A stretch of DNA of 64,000 nucleotides from Actinacidiphila glaucinigra (GCF_900188405.1 NZ_FZOF01000023.1:1-64000), one strand, 5' to 3'; counted from the first letter of the stretch, positions 33,590 through 42,204 are shown. Numbers and translations are program-made. The notes: generated by a model not told the origin, from the letters alone.

Positions 33590-33788
33590 CCCTGTTACTA
33601 ACGGGATTAGTTGTGGGACCAGGGACGAAAGTCCCGCCGCTCAGGCGTGGGAAGGGGATTCCGGGGCGCGGTCTACTAAGAGACCGTGAAAGTGGCGCAC
33701 GTCATATCGGCCACGTCACACGCAGACCCGGACAAATCGCCCATTGAGTGACGCGGGCCATGTGGCCCGCGTCACTTTTCTGGGCGAT
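33590..33788 (+). ncRNA. candidate structured small RNA ending at a T-run terminator
   Basis: This gene-free stretch holds a series of hairpins: ACTAA-N5-TTAGT (33597-33611), GGGAC-GAAA-GTCCC with a GNRA loop (33622-33635), CGGTCT-N6-AGACCG (33669-33686), and a terminator at 33748-33775 followed by TTTTC on the plus strand. No plus-strand gene precedes it, so the terminator needs a plus-strand transcript to serve. The promoter is not identified. Alternatively some stems act in the minus-strand leader. Confidence 0.35.
33736..33788 (+). terminator. double-stem intrinsic terminator
   Basis: Inner arms GTGACGCGGGCC (33748-33759) and GGCCCGCGTCAC (33764-33775) with an ATGT loop are followed by TTTTC. 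Outer arms ATCGCCCA (33736-33743) and TGGGCGAT (33781-33788) also pair. The T-run makes it a plus-strand terminator, but the stem could also end the minus-strand methyltransferase transcript. Confidence 0.75.
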
Positions 33789-33894
33789 GGTTCACTCGGG
33801 GAAACGACGGATTCACGCACGGCGAGGATTTCCGGCCCGCCGGGTCGGCGGGCCGGCCCGGCGGGCGGATCCAGGCGCTCAGGGCCCCGGCCGG

Positions 33895-34809
33895 CTACGC
33901 CGAGGGGGCCGAGGCGATCACGACGGTCGCGTACAGCTCCTCCGACACGGCCACCCGTGCCTCCAGCCCGGCCCGGGCGACCGCGGCGACGGCGGCCGGG
34001 GCCTGCTCCTCGCCGGTCTCGAAGAGGAGCCGGCCGCCCGGAGCGAGCCACGCGGGCGCGGCGACGGCGACCCTGCGGAGGACGTCGAGGCCGTCGGCCC
34101 CGCCGTCGAGGGCGACGCGGGGCTCGTGGTCACGGGCCTCGGGGGGAAGGAGGGCGACGGCGCCGCTGGGGACGTACGGCACGTTCGCGACCAGCACGTC
34201 GACACGGCCGCGCAGCCCCTCGGGAAGGGGGCCGAAGAGGTCGCCCTCATGGACGTGGACGTCGCCGTCCGCCGCCGCGAGATTGCGGCGGGCGCAGGCG
34301 ACCGCCGACGGGTCGATGTCGGCCGCGTGCAGCACGGGGCGGTCGAGCGTGGCGGCCAGGAAGGCGCCCACCGCGCCGGAGCCGCAGCACAGGTCGACGA
34401 CGACGGCACCGGGCCGGCCCAGGGCGTGCCCGAGCGCGGCCGCCTGGCGGGCGAGGAACTCCGTACGGCGGCGCGGGACGAAGACCCCGGGGCCGACGGC
34501 GATCCGCAGGCCGCAGAACTCGGCCCAGCCCAGGACGTGTTCGAGCGGGAGGCCGGCCACCCGGCGCTCCACCATGGCGGCGAGCTCACCGGGGGTGCGG
34601 GCGGCGGAGACGAGCAACCGGGCCTCGTCCTCGGCGAAGACGCAGCCGGCCGCCCGGAGCACGGAGACGACCGGCGCGACGGACACGGCCAGGGGTACGG
34701 CGGAGGAGCCGGAAGAACCGGAAGAACCGGAAGAAGAGGAAGAAGAGGAACCGGAGAAAGAGGAGCCTGAGGAAAAGGGTCCGGAGGAAGCGGGTGAAGC
34801 GGAGGACAT
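33895..34809 (-). CDS. HemK/PrmC-related N5-glutamine methyltransferase-like protein
   Basis: A 304-residue SAM-dependent methyltransferase. The SAM site is VVDLCCGSGAVGAFLA near residue 165. The family NPPY motif reads NVPY (LVANVPYVPSG), as in the putative PrmC-related group with unknown substrate. The PrmC-like N-terminal helical domain is present (about 60-120, including AGLPLEHVLGWAEFCG). Residues 2-37 are a low-complexity Ser/Gly stretch encoded by a polypyrimidine tract, unlike anything else in the window. ATG 34809 has AAAGG upstream. The start could instead be after the Ser tract. Confidence 0.82.
   Translation of the reverse strand: MSSASPASSGPFSSGSSFSGSSSSSSSGSSGSSGSSAVPLAVSVAPVVSVLRAAGCVFAEDEARLLVSAARTPGELAAMVERRVAGLPLEHVLGWAEFCGLRIAVGPGVFVPRRRTEFLARQAAALGHALGRPGAVVVDLCCGSGAVGAFLAATLDRPVLHAADIDPSAVACARRNLAAADGDVHVHEGDLFGPLPEGLRGRVDVLVANVPYVPSGAVALLPPEARDHEPRVALDGGADGLDVLRRVAVAAPAWLAPGGRLLFETGEEQAPAAVAAVARAGLEARVAVSEELYATVVIASAPSA
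34700..34806 (+). repeat. polypurine tract within the 5' end of the methyltransferase gene
   Basis: About 105 bp of the plus strand is nearly all purine, with repeated GGAAGAACC and GGAAGAAGAGG units. It encodes the Ser/Gly-rich N-terminus on the minus strand and would read as Glu-rich on the plus strand. Confidence 0.7.
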
Positions 34810-34912
34810 GGAGGCCTTTCGGGGCGCCGCGGGGCGCTCTCGACGGCCTAGGTCGTCCGGAGCGCGGGGCCGCCGGAGGAGAGCACCCAACCTGACATGG
34901 CGGTAATGGGTC

Positions 34913-35788
34913 TCACCTCCTCGGTACGTCCACTGCTGGGGACGGCAACGTTACCCGAGCCCCCGGTACCGCGCCCACCCCCAGGGCCGCGACGGCGGCA
35001 CGCGGGTCGTCGGCGTGAAATCGCAGGACGCGGGCCTCCACGGGCGCCCCGAGGGGGCGCAGGAAGGTGACGGGCTCGGTCAGTTCGACGGTGACCGTGG
35101 TCTGGCCGCCGACGACCAGGTCGACGGTGCCGTCCCCGGCGAGCGTGACGAGTCGTCCGTCGGGGAAGCGCCGGTCGACCCGGGCCGCCGCGATCCGCCC
35201 GGCGGGTACGCGGATGTCGACGAGGGCGCCGTACCGCAGCCGCAGCGAGCCGTCCGCCCCGACGACGTGCGGGCGCACCACGCAGGCGGCGTGCATGGCC
35301 AGTACGAAGAAGCAGCCCCACACGTCGATGACGAGCGTGACGGCGTGCACCACGGGCCAGGGGATGACGAGCGCCAGCACCACCGTCTCGACGACGGAGA
35401 CGAAGAGGAAGCCGTACATCGTCGCCGTCTGCGCCCCGGTGTACGGGACGGCCACGGCGCCCTCCCCCACCCCGTGCGGCCGGCGGGCGATCCAGCGCAC
35501 CAGGCTCACCGACAGGGCGAGTTCATGGCGGATCAGCCGCCGCGCGGGCGCCGGGACGGTGTCGCACAGGGCGGTCCACGCGGCGGCGCGGCGCGTCAGG
35601 CCCCGCCGCCGTGCGTCCCGGTGGGCCCGCACCGCACGCGGCAGCCGCCACAGCAGGACGGCGGTCATGCACAGTTCCGCGCCCCAGAGCACCGGCTCCG
35701 GCACCGGCACGCCCGCCACCAGGCACGCGGCGAGCACCGCCTCGGCCGCCACCAGGGCACCCAGCGCCCACGCCCCCCGGCGGCTCAC
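34913..35788 (-). CDS. membrane protein with bacterial PH-like domain
   Basis: A 291-residue membrane protein, otherwise unrecognised. It has about four hydrophobic helices (near 5-22, 26-42, 118-140 and 145-168), an Arg-rich cytoplasmic loop between the second and third, and a C-terminal beta-rich domain (about 175-285: LRLRYGALVDIRVPAGRIAAARVD ... TVDLVVGGQTTVTVELTEPVTF) that looks like a bacterial PH domain. The GTG start overlaps the MerR stop as GTGA, so the pair is co-expressed. The MerR protein may control it. Confidence 0.72.
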   Translation of the reverse strand: MSRRGAWALGALVAAEAVLAACLVAGVPVPEPVLWGAELCMTAVLLWRLPRAVRAHRDARRRGLTRRAAAWTALCDTVPAPARRLIRHELALSVSLVRWIARRPHGVGEGAVAVPYTGAQTATMYGFLFVSVVETVVLALVIPWPVVHAVTLVIDVWGCFFVLAMHAACVVRPHVVGADGSLRLRYGALVDIRVPAGRIAAARVDRRFPDGRLVTLAGDGTVDLVVGGQTTVTVELTEPVTFLRPLGAPVEARVLRFHADDPRAAVAALGVGAVPGARVTLPSPAVDVPRR

Positions 35789-36591
35789 CGGGCACGCTCC
35801 TGCATCAGCCGGATCGCCTGCCGTACGGCCTCGGCCTGGGCGGGTGCGTGGTCGTCGAAGAAGGCCGCCATGAAGCCGTCCTCCGCACCGCCGGCCGTCG
35901 TGAGGTCCTCGCCGGAGACGTCGATCGCGGCGGCGACGTCGTCCGGGACGGAGTCGGCGATCGCCCGGGCCACCTCGGCGACCCGCGGGTCGTCCACGGC
36001 AGCCCCGGCCAGCTCGTCCATCCGCGCGTACACCTCGTAGGCGCGGCGCATCGCGCCGGGGTCGGAGCCCATGGAGCGCAGCAGGCCGGTGAGCCAGCTC
36101 CGGGCCTCGGGGGTGGCCGCCGTGTCCAGCAGCGCGAGCAGTTCGCGTTCCTTCACGGCCATCGTGGGCTCGGGTCCGGCCAGCTCCGCGGAGGTACGGG
36201 CCATCTCGGCGAAGAGCGCGGCCAGTTCCGGGGAGACCGGCGCCCCGGCGGGCAGTCCGCCGCCGGCCCCGGCCTGCTCGAGGAGTTCGGCGAGGCGGGC
36301 CCGGCGCGACCGGATGGCCTCCTCCTGCCGGGCGAGGTCCGCGTCGAGTTCCGCCAGCACCTCGTGCAGTTCCCTGCCCGCGTCGTCGGCGAGCACGTCC
36401 CTGACCTCGTCCAGGCCGAGGCCGAGTTCCGTCAGGCGCCGGATTCGGGTGAGCTCGACGGCGTCGCGCAGACCGTAGTCGCGGTAGCCGTTGACCCGGC
36501 GCGCGGGCTCGGGCAGCAGCCCGATGCGGTGGTAGTGCCGCACGGTGCGGGTGGTGACCCCGGCGAGGGCGGCGAGTTCTCCGATGCGCAT
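35785..36591 (-). CDS. MerR-family transcriptional regulator
   Basis: A 268-residue MerR-type regulator. The winged HTH covers about 1-70 (MRIGELAALAGVTTRTVRHYHRIGLLPEPAR, VNGYRDYG). A coiled-coil dimerisation helix follows (about 75-110), then a C-terminal all-helical region of about 150 residues without the Cys pairs of metal sensors, so it probably senses an organic ligand or another signal. Its own promoter has the 19-bp spacer and dyad typical of MerR targets, indicating autoregulation, and the transcript would be leaderless. The next gene encodes a membrane protein. Confidence 0.9.
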   Translation of the reverse strand: MRIGELAALAGVTTRTVRHYHRIGLLPEPARRVNGYRDYGLRDAVELTRIRRLTELGLGLDEVRDVLADDAGRELHEVLAELDADLARQEEAIRSRRARLAELLEQAGAGGGLPAGAPVSPELAALFAEMARTSAELAGPEPTMAVKERELLALLDTAATPEARSWLTGLLRSMGSDPGAMRRAYEVYARMDELAGAAVDDPRVAEVARAIADSVPDDVAAAIDVSGEDLTTAGGAEDGFMAAFFDDHAPAQAEAVRQAIRLMQERAR

Positions 36592-36597
36592 GAGCCC

Positions 36598-36630
36598 AGT
36601 AGAGACCTTGACGCCGCGACAAGGTCAAGG
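36598..36630 (-). promoter_or_regulatory. MerR-type promoter with 19-bp spacer and dyad operator
   Basis: On the minus strand -35 TTGACC (36623-36628) and -10 TCTACT (36598-36603) are separated by 19 bp. The spacer carries the dyad CCTTGAC-N11-GTCAAGG (36606-36630). The ATG at 36591 lies 6 nt beyond the -10. Confidence 0.7.
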
Positions 36631-36857
36631 AGCGAACAAGACCGGCCGGACATACGGTCGGAAACCTGGGAAAATCCCCCCAGGGCGGTGGCCGCCGACG
36701 CCCCGGCGACCCGGTCCGCGCCGCCCCGACGACCGCGGGCACCCTCAGGACCGCCGCCACCGCCGGCCCCGTCTCCCCGCGGGAGGGCCCCCGTCCGCGC
36801 GCGGCGGGCGGGAGCCTTTTGCGACTGTGACACGTCAAAGCGGAAAGGAGGCCATTC

Positions 36858-37331
36858 ATGCGTCATACGACAGCCGCGGCCGTCGCGGCGACCGCACTCC
36901 TGCTGGCCGGCTGCGGCACGCAGTCCGGCGGCCCCGCGGGCGGCAGCCCCAGCGGTTCCCCGAGCGGCACCGGCACCGCCGGAGGCGGGGACGGTACGGG
37001 AGGGGCCTGCACGGCCGAGGCGGCGCTCACCGCCGAGGACACCGGCCGCACCGTCTGCCTCACCGCCGGCGGCACGGTCCGCGTCACCCTCGACGGCACA
37101 CCCGACCGCCCGTGGTCCCCCGTGACCAGCGAGGGCAGTGCCCTCACCCCCACCAACGCGGGTATCGGCGCCCCCCGCGGCGACACCATCGCCGCCTACC
37201 GCGCCACCGCCCCCGGCACGGCGCGGCTCACCTCCACCCAGCCGCTGTGCGCCTCACCCACCGCCCCGGACCAGGTGGCCTGCCTGGGACTGCGGGAGTG
37301 GACGGTCACCGTGCGGGTCGCCGGCAACTGA
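36858..37331 (+). CDS. small lipoprotein, unknown function
   Basis: A 157-residue lipoprotein. The lipobox is LLLAGC (Cys near 19), followed by a Gly/Ser/Thr linker. The mature domain (about 50-157) has the pattern GTVRVTLDGTPDRPWSPV ... IAAYRATAPGTARLTSTQ ... WTVTVRVAGN, which resembles chagasin-like (I42) inhibitors or related beta-barrel folds. That resemblance is only suggestive. Two Cys pairs may form disulfides. AAAGGAGG upstream is one of the strongest ribosome binding sites in the window, so expression may be high. Confidence 0.75.
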   Translation: MRHTTAAAVAATALLLAGCGTQSGGPAGGSPSGSPSGTGTAGGGDGTGGACTAEAALTAEDTGRTVCLTAGGTVRVTLDGTPDRPWSPVTSEGSALTPTNAGIGAPRGDTIAAYRATAPGTARLTSTQPLCASPTAPDQVACLGLREWTVTVRVAGN

Positions 37332-37589
37332 ACTCCCCGCCTCTCCAGGAAGGTTGTACTGCAACAGGCATCGAATCGGGCACGGTATCCCCACCACCGG
37401 GCGAAGCGCCGGTAACGGATCGGCACGGGCCGTCAATGCAGTGGCCCGCTGTCAGAGACATGACGTAGCGTTCCGTCTTGCCGCCGACGTAGGTGCGCCG
37501 GACCCGTCACGGACGTCCGCGCCCCGCGGCGCACCCATTGTCTCGCCGGAAGACGTCCGGCCACCCACGCCTGCCTGGGGGGAACCAGC
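37332..37589. other. intergenic region upstream of the Ig-repeat exoprotein
   Basis: This 258-bp region has no convincing gene. It is less GC-rich near 37360-37400 and 37455-37475, where the promoter for the downstream TTG-start gene probably lies. I could not define a clear -35/-10 pair or a known riboswitch. Confidence 0.45.
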
Positions 37590-39284
37590 TTGCGCACCCG
37601 CCACCTCGCGGGCGGGACGGCTCTGTCCGTCCTGCTCGCCACCGCATCCCTGCTCGGGGTCACGGCAACGCCGGCCGCGGCCGACGCCGCCCCGTCGGCC
37701 ACCTCCTCCGAGGCGCAGCCCACGCTGCATGCCCTGGACGACCCGGCCCAGGCCGCGACCACGCTCACCGTGAACGTCCCCGCGACGGCCGTGCCCGGCG
37801 CCGAGGTCACGATCACCGGCACCCTCGGCTCGGCCGAGCCCTTCGCGGCCGGCACCGAGGTCACCGTCACCCGCACGGACCCGGCCGACACGGCCGGCAC
37901 CCCGCTGGGCACCGCGGCCGTCGCCGAGGACGGCACCTTCCAGCTCAAGGACACCCCGGCCGCCCAGGGCAACAACACCTACTGGGTCAGCTACGCCGGC
38001 GACGCGACCCACGCCGCCGCCGCCGCAACGGGCACCGTCACCGTCGCCCGGGCCTCGACCACCCTCAACGTGTCCGCCCCGGAGACGGCCCTGCCCGGCG
38101 CCGAGGTCACCATCAGCGGCTCCCTCGGCTCCACCGAGGACTACGCGCCGGGCACCACGGTCGCCATCACCCGCACGGACAGCCACGGAGGGACCGGCAC
38201 CCCGCTGGGTACCGCGACCATCGGCGAGCACAACATCTTCCAGCTCAAGGACACCCCCGCTGTCCAGGGCGACAACACCTACACGGTCAGCTACGCGGGC
38301 GACGCGACCCACACCGCCGCCACCGCCAAGAGGACCGTCAACGTCACCCGGGCCGCGACCACGCTCACCGTGAACGCCCCCGCCACCGCCAAGCGGGCCA
38401 CGAAGCTCACGGTCACCGGCAAGCTCACGGCCGCCGCGCCCTTCCCGGCCGGCACCAAGGTCACGGTGACCCGGATCGACCTCACCACCCCGAAGGGCAA
38501 GTCCCTCGGCACCAAGACGGTCGCCTCCAACGGGACGTTCAGCTTCACGGACACCCCGTACACGGGCGGCAACGTCACCTACTCCGTGCACTACTCGGGC
38601 GACGCGACGCACACCGCCGCCCTGGGCAAGGACACGGTCGCGGTCTCCCGGGCGGCCACCTCGGTCAGCATCAAGACGAACCACTCGACCTACTCCTGGG
38701 GTTCGACGGCCACCGTCACCGGCCACCTCGGCAAGACCGGCAAGAGCCGCGTGGTGTCGATCTACTCCAAGGCGGCGGACGGCACGAAGAAGCTGGTGAA
38801 GACCGGCACGGTCAACAGCTCCGGCGACTTCAAGGTGAGCTACAAGCTCTACCGGAACACCACCTTCTGGGCGTCGTTCGGCGGCGACTTCTACTCGGCG
38901 CCGAAGTCCGTGTCGCGCTCGGTCGGCACCCGGATCAAGGTCTCCACGTCCGTCGCGCGGCACTACAAGACGGGCAAGATCGGCTCGACCACGTACTACT
39001 GGTTCCACAAGAACACCGACCCGGTGTTCACCACGAGCATGAGCTACTACAAGAACCGCAAGCAGCGGTTCGAGCTGCAGGTCTACTACCAGGGCAAGTG
39101 GTACTCGGCCGGCAGCGAGTACTTCTGGCTCGCCACCAACGGGAAGTCGGCCGTGCAGCTCGAGGCCCCCGGTGAGTCCGGCATCCGCGCCCGCATGCGG
39201 TCCACGTACGTCAAGGGCTCCTCGGGCGACTCCGTGAACACCACGACCTACGGCCCCTGGAAGTACATGTACTTCACCAAGTGA
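37590..39284 (+). CDS. secreted Ig-like repeat protein
   Basis: A 564-residue exported protein. A signal peptide (about 1-33, ending ATPAAA) precedes four related beta-sandwich repeats at about 55-145, 147-245, 247-345 and 347-435. Each begins like ATTLTVNVPATAVPGAEVTI and ends like YWVSYAGDATH. The C-terminal part (about 440-564) is Tyr-, Trp- and Lys-rich (STTYYWFHKNTDP, LQVYYQGKWYSAGS) and probably binds a surface ligand or polymer. The TTG start has GGGGGGAA upstream. It is probably an adhesin-like or matrix protein. A 21-bp terminator hairpin follows. Confidence 0.82.
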   Translation: MRTRHLAGGTALSVLLATASLLGVTATPAAADAAPSATSSEAQPTLHALDDPAQAATTLTVNVPATAVPGAEVTITGTLGSAEPFAAGTEVTVTRTDPADTAGTPLGTAAVAEDGTFQLKDTPAAQGNNTYWVSYAGDATHAAAAATGTVTVARASTTLNVSAPETALPGAEVTISGSLGSTEDYAPGTTVAITRTDSHGGTGTPLGTATIGEHNIFQLKDTPAVQGDNTYTVSYAGDATHTAATAKRTVNVTRAATTLTVNAPATAKRATKLTVTGKLTAAAPFPAGTKVTVTRIDLTTPKGKSLGTKTVASNGTFSFTDTPYTGGNVTYSVHYSGDATHTAALGKDTVAVSRAATSVSIKTNHSTYSWGSTATVTGHLGKTGKSRVVSIYSKAADGTKKLVKTGTVNSSGDFKVSYKLYRNTTFWASFGGDFYSAPKSVSRSVGTRIKVSTSVARHYKTGKIGSTTYYWFHKNTDPVFTTSMSYYKNRKQRFELQVYYQGKWYSAGSEYFWLATNGKSAVQLEAPGESGIRARMRSTYVKGSSGDSVNTTTYGPWKYMYFTK

Positions 39285-39300
39285 CGCCGTCCGGCGTCGC

Positions 39301-39347
39301 ACGCGGGCGAGGCCGCCCCGGAACCTCCGGGGCGGCCTCGCCCGCGT
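39301..39347. terminator. 21-bp terminator hairpin
   Basis: A perfect 21-bp inverted repeat (39301-39321 with 39327-39347) and a 5-nt loop start 16 bp after the stop of the Ig-repeat gene. It is the longest simple stem in the window. Confidence 0.9.
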
Positions 39348-39528
39348 CACGCTCCGCCGCCGAGCGGCTCGGGCTCGGCGGCGCGGCCGGCGGGTCGGCG
39401 TCTCGGCCGAAGCGGGCTCTGGGGCACACGGGGCCTACGTGGCGTGAGCGCGACCGCGGGGGCTCACCAGGGGATGAAGCGTCCCGGTCGAGATCGCGAA
39501 GTGGAGGAATCGCCCACTCCGGAAACGC

Positions 39529-40425
39529 TCAGGCCTCGCCGGCCTCGAGCAGGTTCGCGGCGGCACCGACGATCCTCGGGTCGGGCACGCCCACGACCTC
39601 CTCGTCCTTGTCGCCGTAGTCGAAGCGGCCCAGCACGCTGCGCATGGCCTCCACGCGGGCCCGCTTCTTGTCGTTGCTCTTCACGACCGTCCAGGGCGCC
39701 TGCTCGGTGTCGGTCTCCCGGAACATCGTGACCTTGGCCTCGGTGTAGTCGTCCCACCGGTCCAGGGACGCCAGGTCCATCGGGCTGAGCTTCCACTGCC
39801 GCACCGGGTCCACCTGGCGGATCGTGAAGCGGGTGCGCTGCTCGTCGCGCGACACGGAGAACCAGAACTTCACCAGGTCGACGCCGTCGTCCACGAGCAT
39901 CCGCTCGAACGCGGGCGCCTGCCGCATGAACCGCTGGTACTCGTCCTCCGTGCAGAAGCCCATGACGCGCTCCACGCCGGCCCGGTTGTACCAGGACCGG
40001 TCGAAGAGCACGATCTCCCCCGCGGTCGGCAGATGCTCCACGTACCGCTGGAAGTACCACTGCCCGCGCTCGCGCTCGGTCGGCTTCTCCAGCGCCACCA
40101 CCCGCGCCCCGCGCGGGTTCAGGTGCTCGGTGAAGCGCTTGATCGTCCCGCCCTTGCCGGCCGCGTCACGCCCCTCGAAGACGATCACCAGCCGCCGGCC
40201 GGTCTCCTTGATCCAGCTCTGCAGCTTCAGCAGCTCTATCTGCTGGAGCCGCTTGTGCCACTCGTACTCCTTGCGCTCCATGCGGAAGTCGTACGGATAG
40301 TTCTCGCGCCACGTCTCGACCGGGGAGCCGTCCGGCCGGATCAGCACGGGGTCGTCCTGGTCGGTGTAGTCGACCTGCATCCCGGCGAGCAGATCCAGGT
40401 CCGCGGGGTGCGGGAGCGTCGTCAT
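39529..40425 (-). CDS. ppk2: polyphosphate kinase 2 (PPK2)
   Basis: A 298-residue PPK2-family enzyme that transfers phosphate between polyphosphate and nucleotides. Walker A GRDAAGKGG lies at about 85-93, the lid region around PTERERGQWYFQRYVEHLP, and the Walker B-like FDRSWYNRAGVE at about 141-152. The length fits single-domain class I enzymes, which mainly phosphorylate nucleoside diphosphates. The ATG at 40425 has GAGAGG upstream. The upstream gene on the same strand encodes a phosphate-binding-type membrane protein, suggesting a phosphate-related pair. Confidence 0.93.
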   Translation of the reverse strand: MTTLPHPADLDLLAGMQVDYTDQDDPVLIRPDGSPVETWRENYPYDFRMERKEYEWHKRLQQIELLKLQSWIKETGRRLVIVFEGRDAAGKGGTIKRFTEHLNPRGARVVALEKPTERERGQWYFQRYVEHLPTAGEIVLFDRSWYNRAGVERVMGFCTEDEYQRFMRQAPAFERMLVDDGVDLVKFWFSVSRDEQRTRFTIRQVDPVRQWKLSPMDLASLDRWDDYTEAKVTMFRETDTEQAPWTVVKSNDKKRARVEAMRSVLGRFDYGDKDEEVVGVPDPRIVGAAANLLEAGEA

Positions 40426-40557
40426 GTCGCCTCTCACCTCCGGGTCCGCGCGAACGCGCGTACGTCTGACCCCACGGTAACGCCGCCCGCCGCCACCCCG
40501 CCCCACGCCCCGGCGAACCCCACGTGACGGGCCCGGGTACATCTCGCCCGTGCGCCG

Positions 40558-42087
40558 TCAGGGGCGGCAGCGGTCCAGGCCCTCGGGGCTGTAGCAGGGG
40601 AGGTGGCCGTGGGACCTGACCACGTCCTGGCCGGCGCCGCGGATCATGTACGTGAGGAAGCTCGCGGCGAGCGAGCCCGTGGCGGGGCGGTCGTAGGTGT
40701 AGGCGTACTCGATCTCCGTGAAGGGGTAGCTGCTGTCGCCGATGGCGGCCGGGGTGGGCGTGCGGCCGTTGATGGCCAGGGTGTGCAGGCCCGGGGAGGC
40801 GGTGGCGGCGCGCAGTTCGCCGTAGCCGATGGCGCCGGGGAGGCGGGCGACGGTCTTGAGTACCTGGTCGGTGCTGTCCAGCTCGCAGCGGATGACCTTG
40901 TCGTCGGGGGAGTTGCGGTTGCGGCAGTCGCGTGAGGTGAACGCGGGCTCGCCGTGGCCGCCGAGGACGTGCCGGCGGAACAGGTCGCGGGTACCGGAGT
41001 CGGCGTTGCGGCTCACGAGGAGGACGGGCAGGTCGGGGCCGCCCAGTTGGCTCCAGTTGACGACGGCGCCGCTGTACACGCGGCGTATCTGCTCGACGGT
41101 CAGGTCCCTGACGGGGACGTCGTCGTTGACGACCAGCGCGAAGGCGGAGACGGCGACGCGGTTCTCGTCCAGGCGGGGGTTGCCGTCCGGTTTGGGGCCG
41201 TCGGAGAGGGCGACCACACCGGGGGCCCGGTCGTCGGCCAGCTCGCGGACGCCCTCGTTGCTGCCGTGCGCGTCGACCGTGATCGTCGTGTCGGGGCAGT
41301 CCGCGGCGTAGCGGCGGGCGAGCTCGTCCATGACCGGGGCGAAGGCCGTGGAGCCGGTGACGCTGAGCCGTCCGGTGGCGCAGCCGATGGGCGGCGGCGG
41401 GTCCTCGCGCACCACGATGATGGCGGCCAGGACGGTCACGCAGAGGGTGAGCATGATGGTGAGCCACCGGGCGGCCCGGCTGAACAGCGGCGGCTTGGAG
41501 TCGACCGGCATGGCCTTGTTGGGGACCACCACGCCGTCGCGGATGCCCCCGCTGACCCGGACCCCGCCGCCGACGTGGCCGCCGGTCAGCAGCACGAGCA
41601 GCTTGAAGTGCTGGCCCCGGTTGAGGGGGACGCGCGGCAGATGGATCACATTGCCCTGGTGCCGTACGCCGCCGGTGTCGCCCGCCGGGGCGAAGTGGTC
41701 CATCAGCGGCCCGGCGTCGGCCTCGGTGACGGCCACGCCCCGCACCGTGCGGCCGGCGAAGACGACGGTGAGCGCGCGGTCGGGGTCGCGGTTGGTGTAG
41801 TCGGAGTCGGTGACGGCCTCGCCGCCGTCGTTCTCGACGCGGATCAGCACCAGCGTGGCGTCCGACATGTCGGGGAGGTCGTTGAAGAGCCCGATCCGCA
41901 CGTTGGGGGCGCCGCCCCCGCCGTCGGGGTCGTCGCTGCCGATGGGCGTGTCCATCTGCACGCGGTAGCCGATGCGCCTGCGACGCGGGACGCGGCGCTC
42001 GTACCAGACCACGCCGACGGAGACCACCAGACCGAGCAGCGCGGTCAGCACCGCCACCACGTTGTCGGCGCTCAGCCAGTCGCCCAC
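40558..42087 (-). CDS. two-pass membrane protein with PstS-like substrate-binding domain
   Basis: A 509-residue protein. A first helix (about 9-28) and a second (about 207-230) flank a cytoplasmic beta-rich domain of about 170 residues (NVRIGLFNDLPDMSDATLVLIRVENDG ...). After the second helix comes a periplasmic-binding-protein domain with features of the PstS group: VTGSTAFAPVMDELARRYA, then RRVYSGAVVNWSQLGGPDLPV and SRNADSGTRDLFRRHVL. No ABC transporter genes are nearby, so it probably acts as a sensor rather than a transport subunit (inference). A gap of 132 bp separates it from ppk2. Confidence 0.85.
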   Translation of the reverse strand: MGDWLSADNVVAVLTALLGLVVSVGVVWYERRVPRRRRIGYRVQMDTPIGSDDPDGGGGAPNVRIGLFNDLPDMSDATLVLIRVENDGGEAVTDSDYTNRDPDRALTVVFAGRTVRGVAVTEADAGPLMDHFAPAGDTGGVRHQGNVIHLPRVPLNRGQHFKLLVLLTGGHVGGGVRVSGGIRDGVVVPNKAMPVDSKPPLFSRAARWLTIMLTLCVTVLAAIIVVREDPPPPIGCATGRLSVTGSTAFAPVMDELARRYAADCPDTTITVDAHGSNEGVRELADDRAPGVVALSDGPKPDGNPRLDENRVAVSAFALVVNDDVPVRDLTVEQIRRVYSGAVVNWSQLGGPDLPVLLVSRNADSGTRDLFRRHVLGGHGEPAFTSRDCRNRNSPDDKVIRCELDSTDQVLKTVARLPGAIGYGELRAATASPGLHTLAINGRTPTPAAIGDSSYPFTEIEYAYTYDRPATGSLAASFLTYMIRGAGQDVVRSHGHLPCYSPEGLDRCRP

Positions 42088-42204
42088 CTCTCGCCCCGCT
42101 CCCCGCTGGTCCCGCCTGCAGTCCGGTCACCGTACGGCGGGGAACACGCCCCGGCGGCGCCTTCCCTGTCCCGCCGTCAGATGTTCGCCGGGCGTTTCCC
42201 GGGG

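Noticed and set aside
33521-33720. Possible c-di-AMP (ydaO) riboswitch before the SLT gene
   Set aside because: Such genes often have one, but the conserved GGGTGAAT-like and AGGGAC-type core elements in the right order are not present on the minus strand, and the predicted promoter lies too close to the gene.
33556-33747. Plus-strand 63-codon frame starting MLADLNPEV
   Set aside because: It has no ribosome binding site, runs through hairpins and a terminator, and looks like chance. The region is better explained as structured RNA or promoter DNA.
34283-34906. Plus-strand Glu/Pro-rich open frame
   Set aside because: It is the mirror of the polypurine tract. The minus strand encodes a methyltransferase with recognisable SAM motifs.
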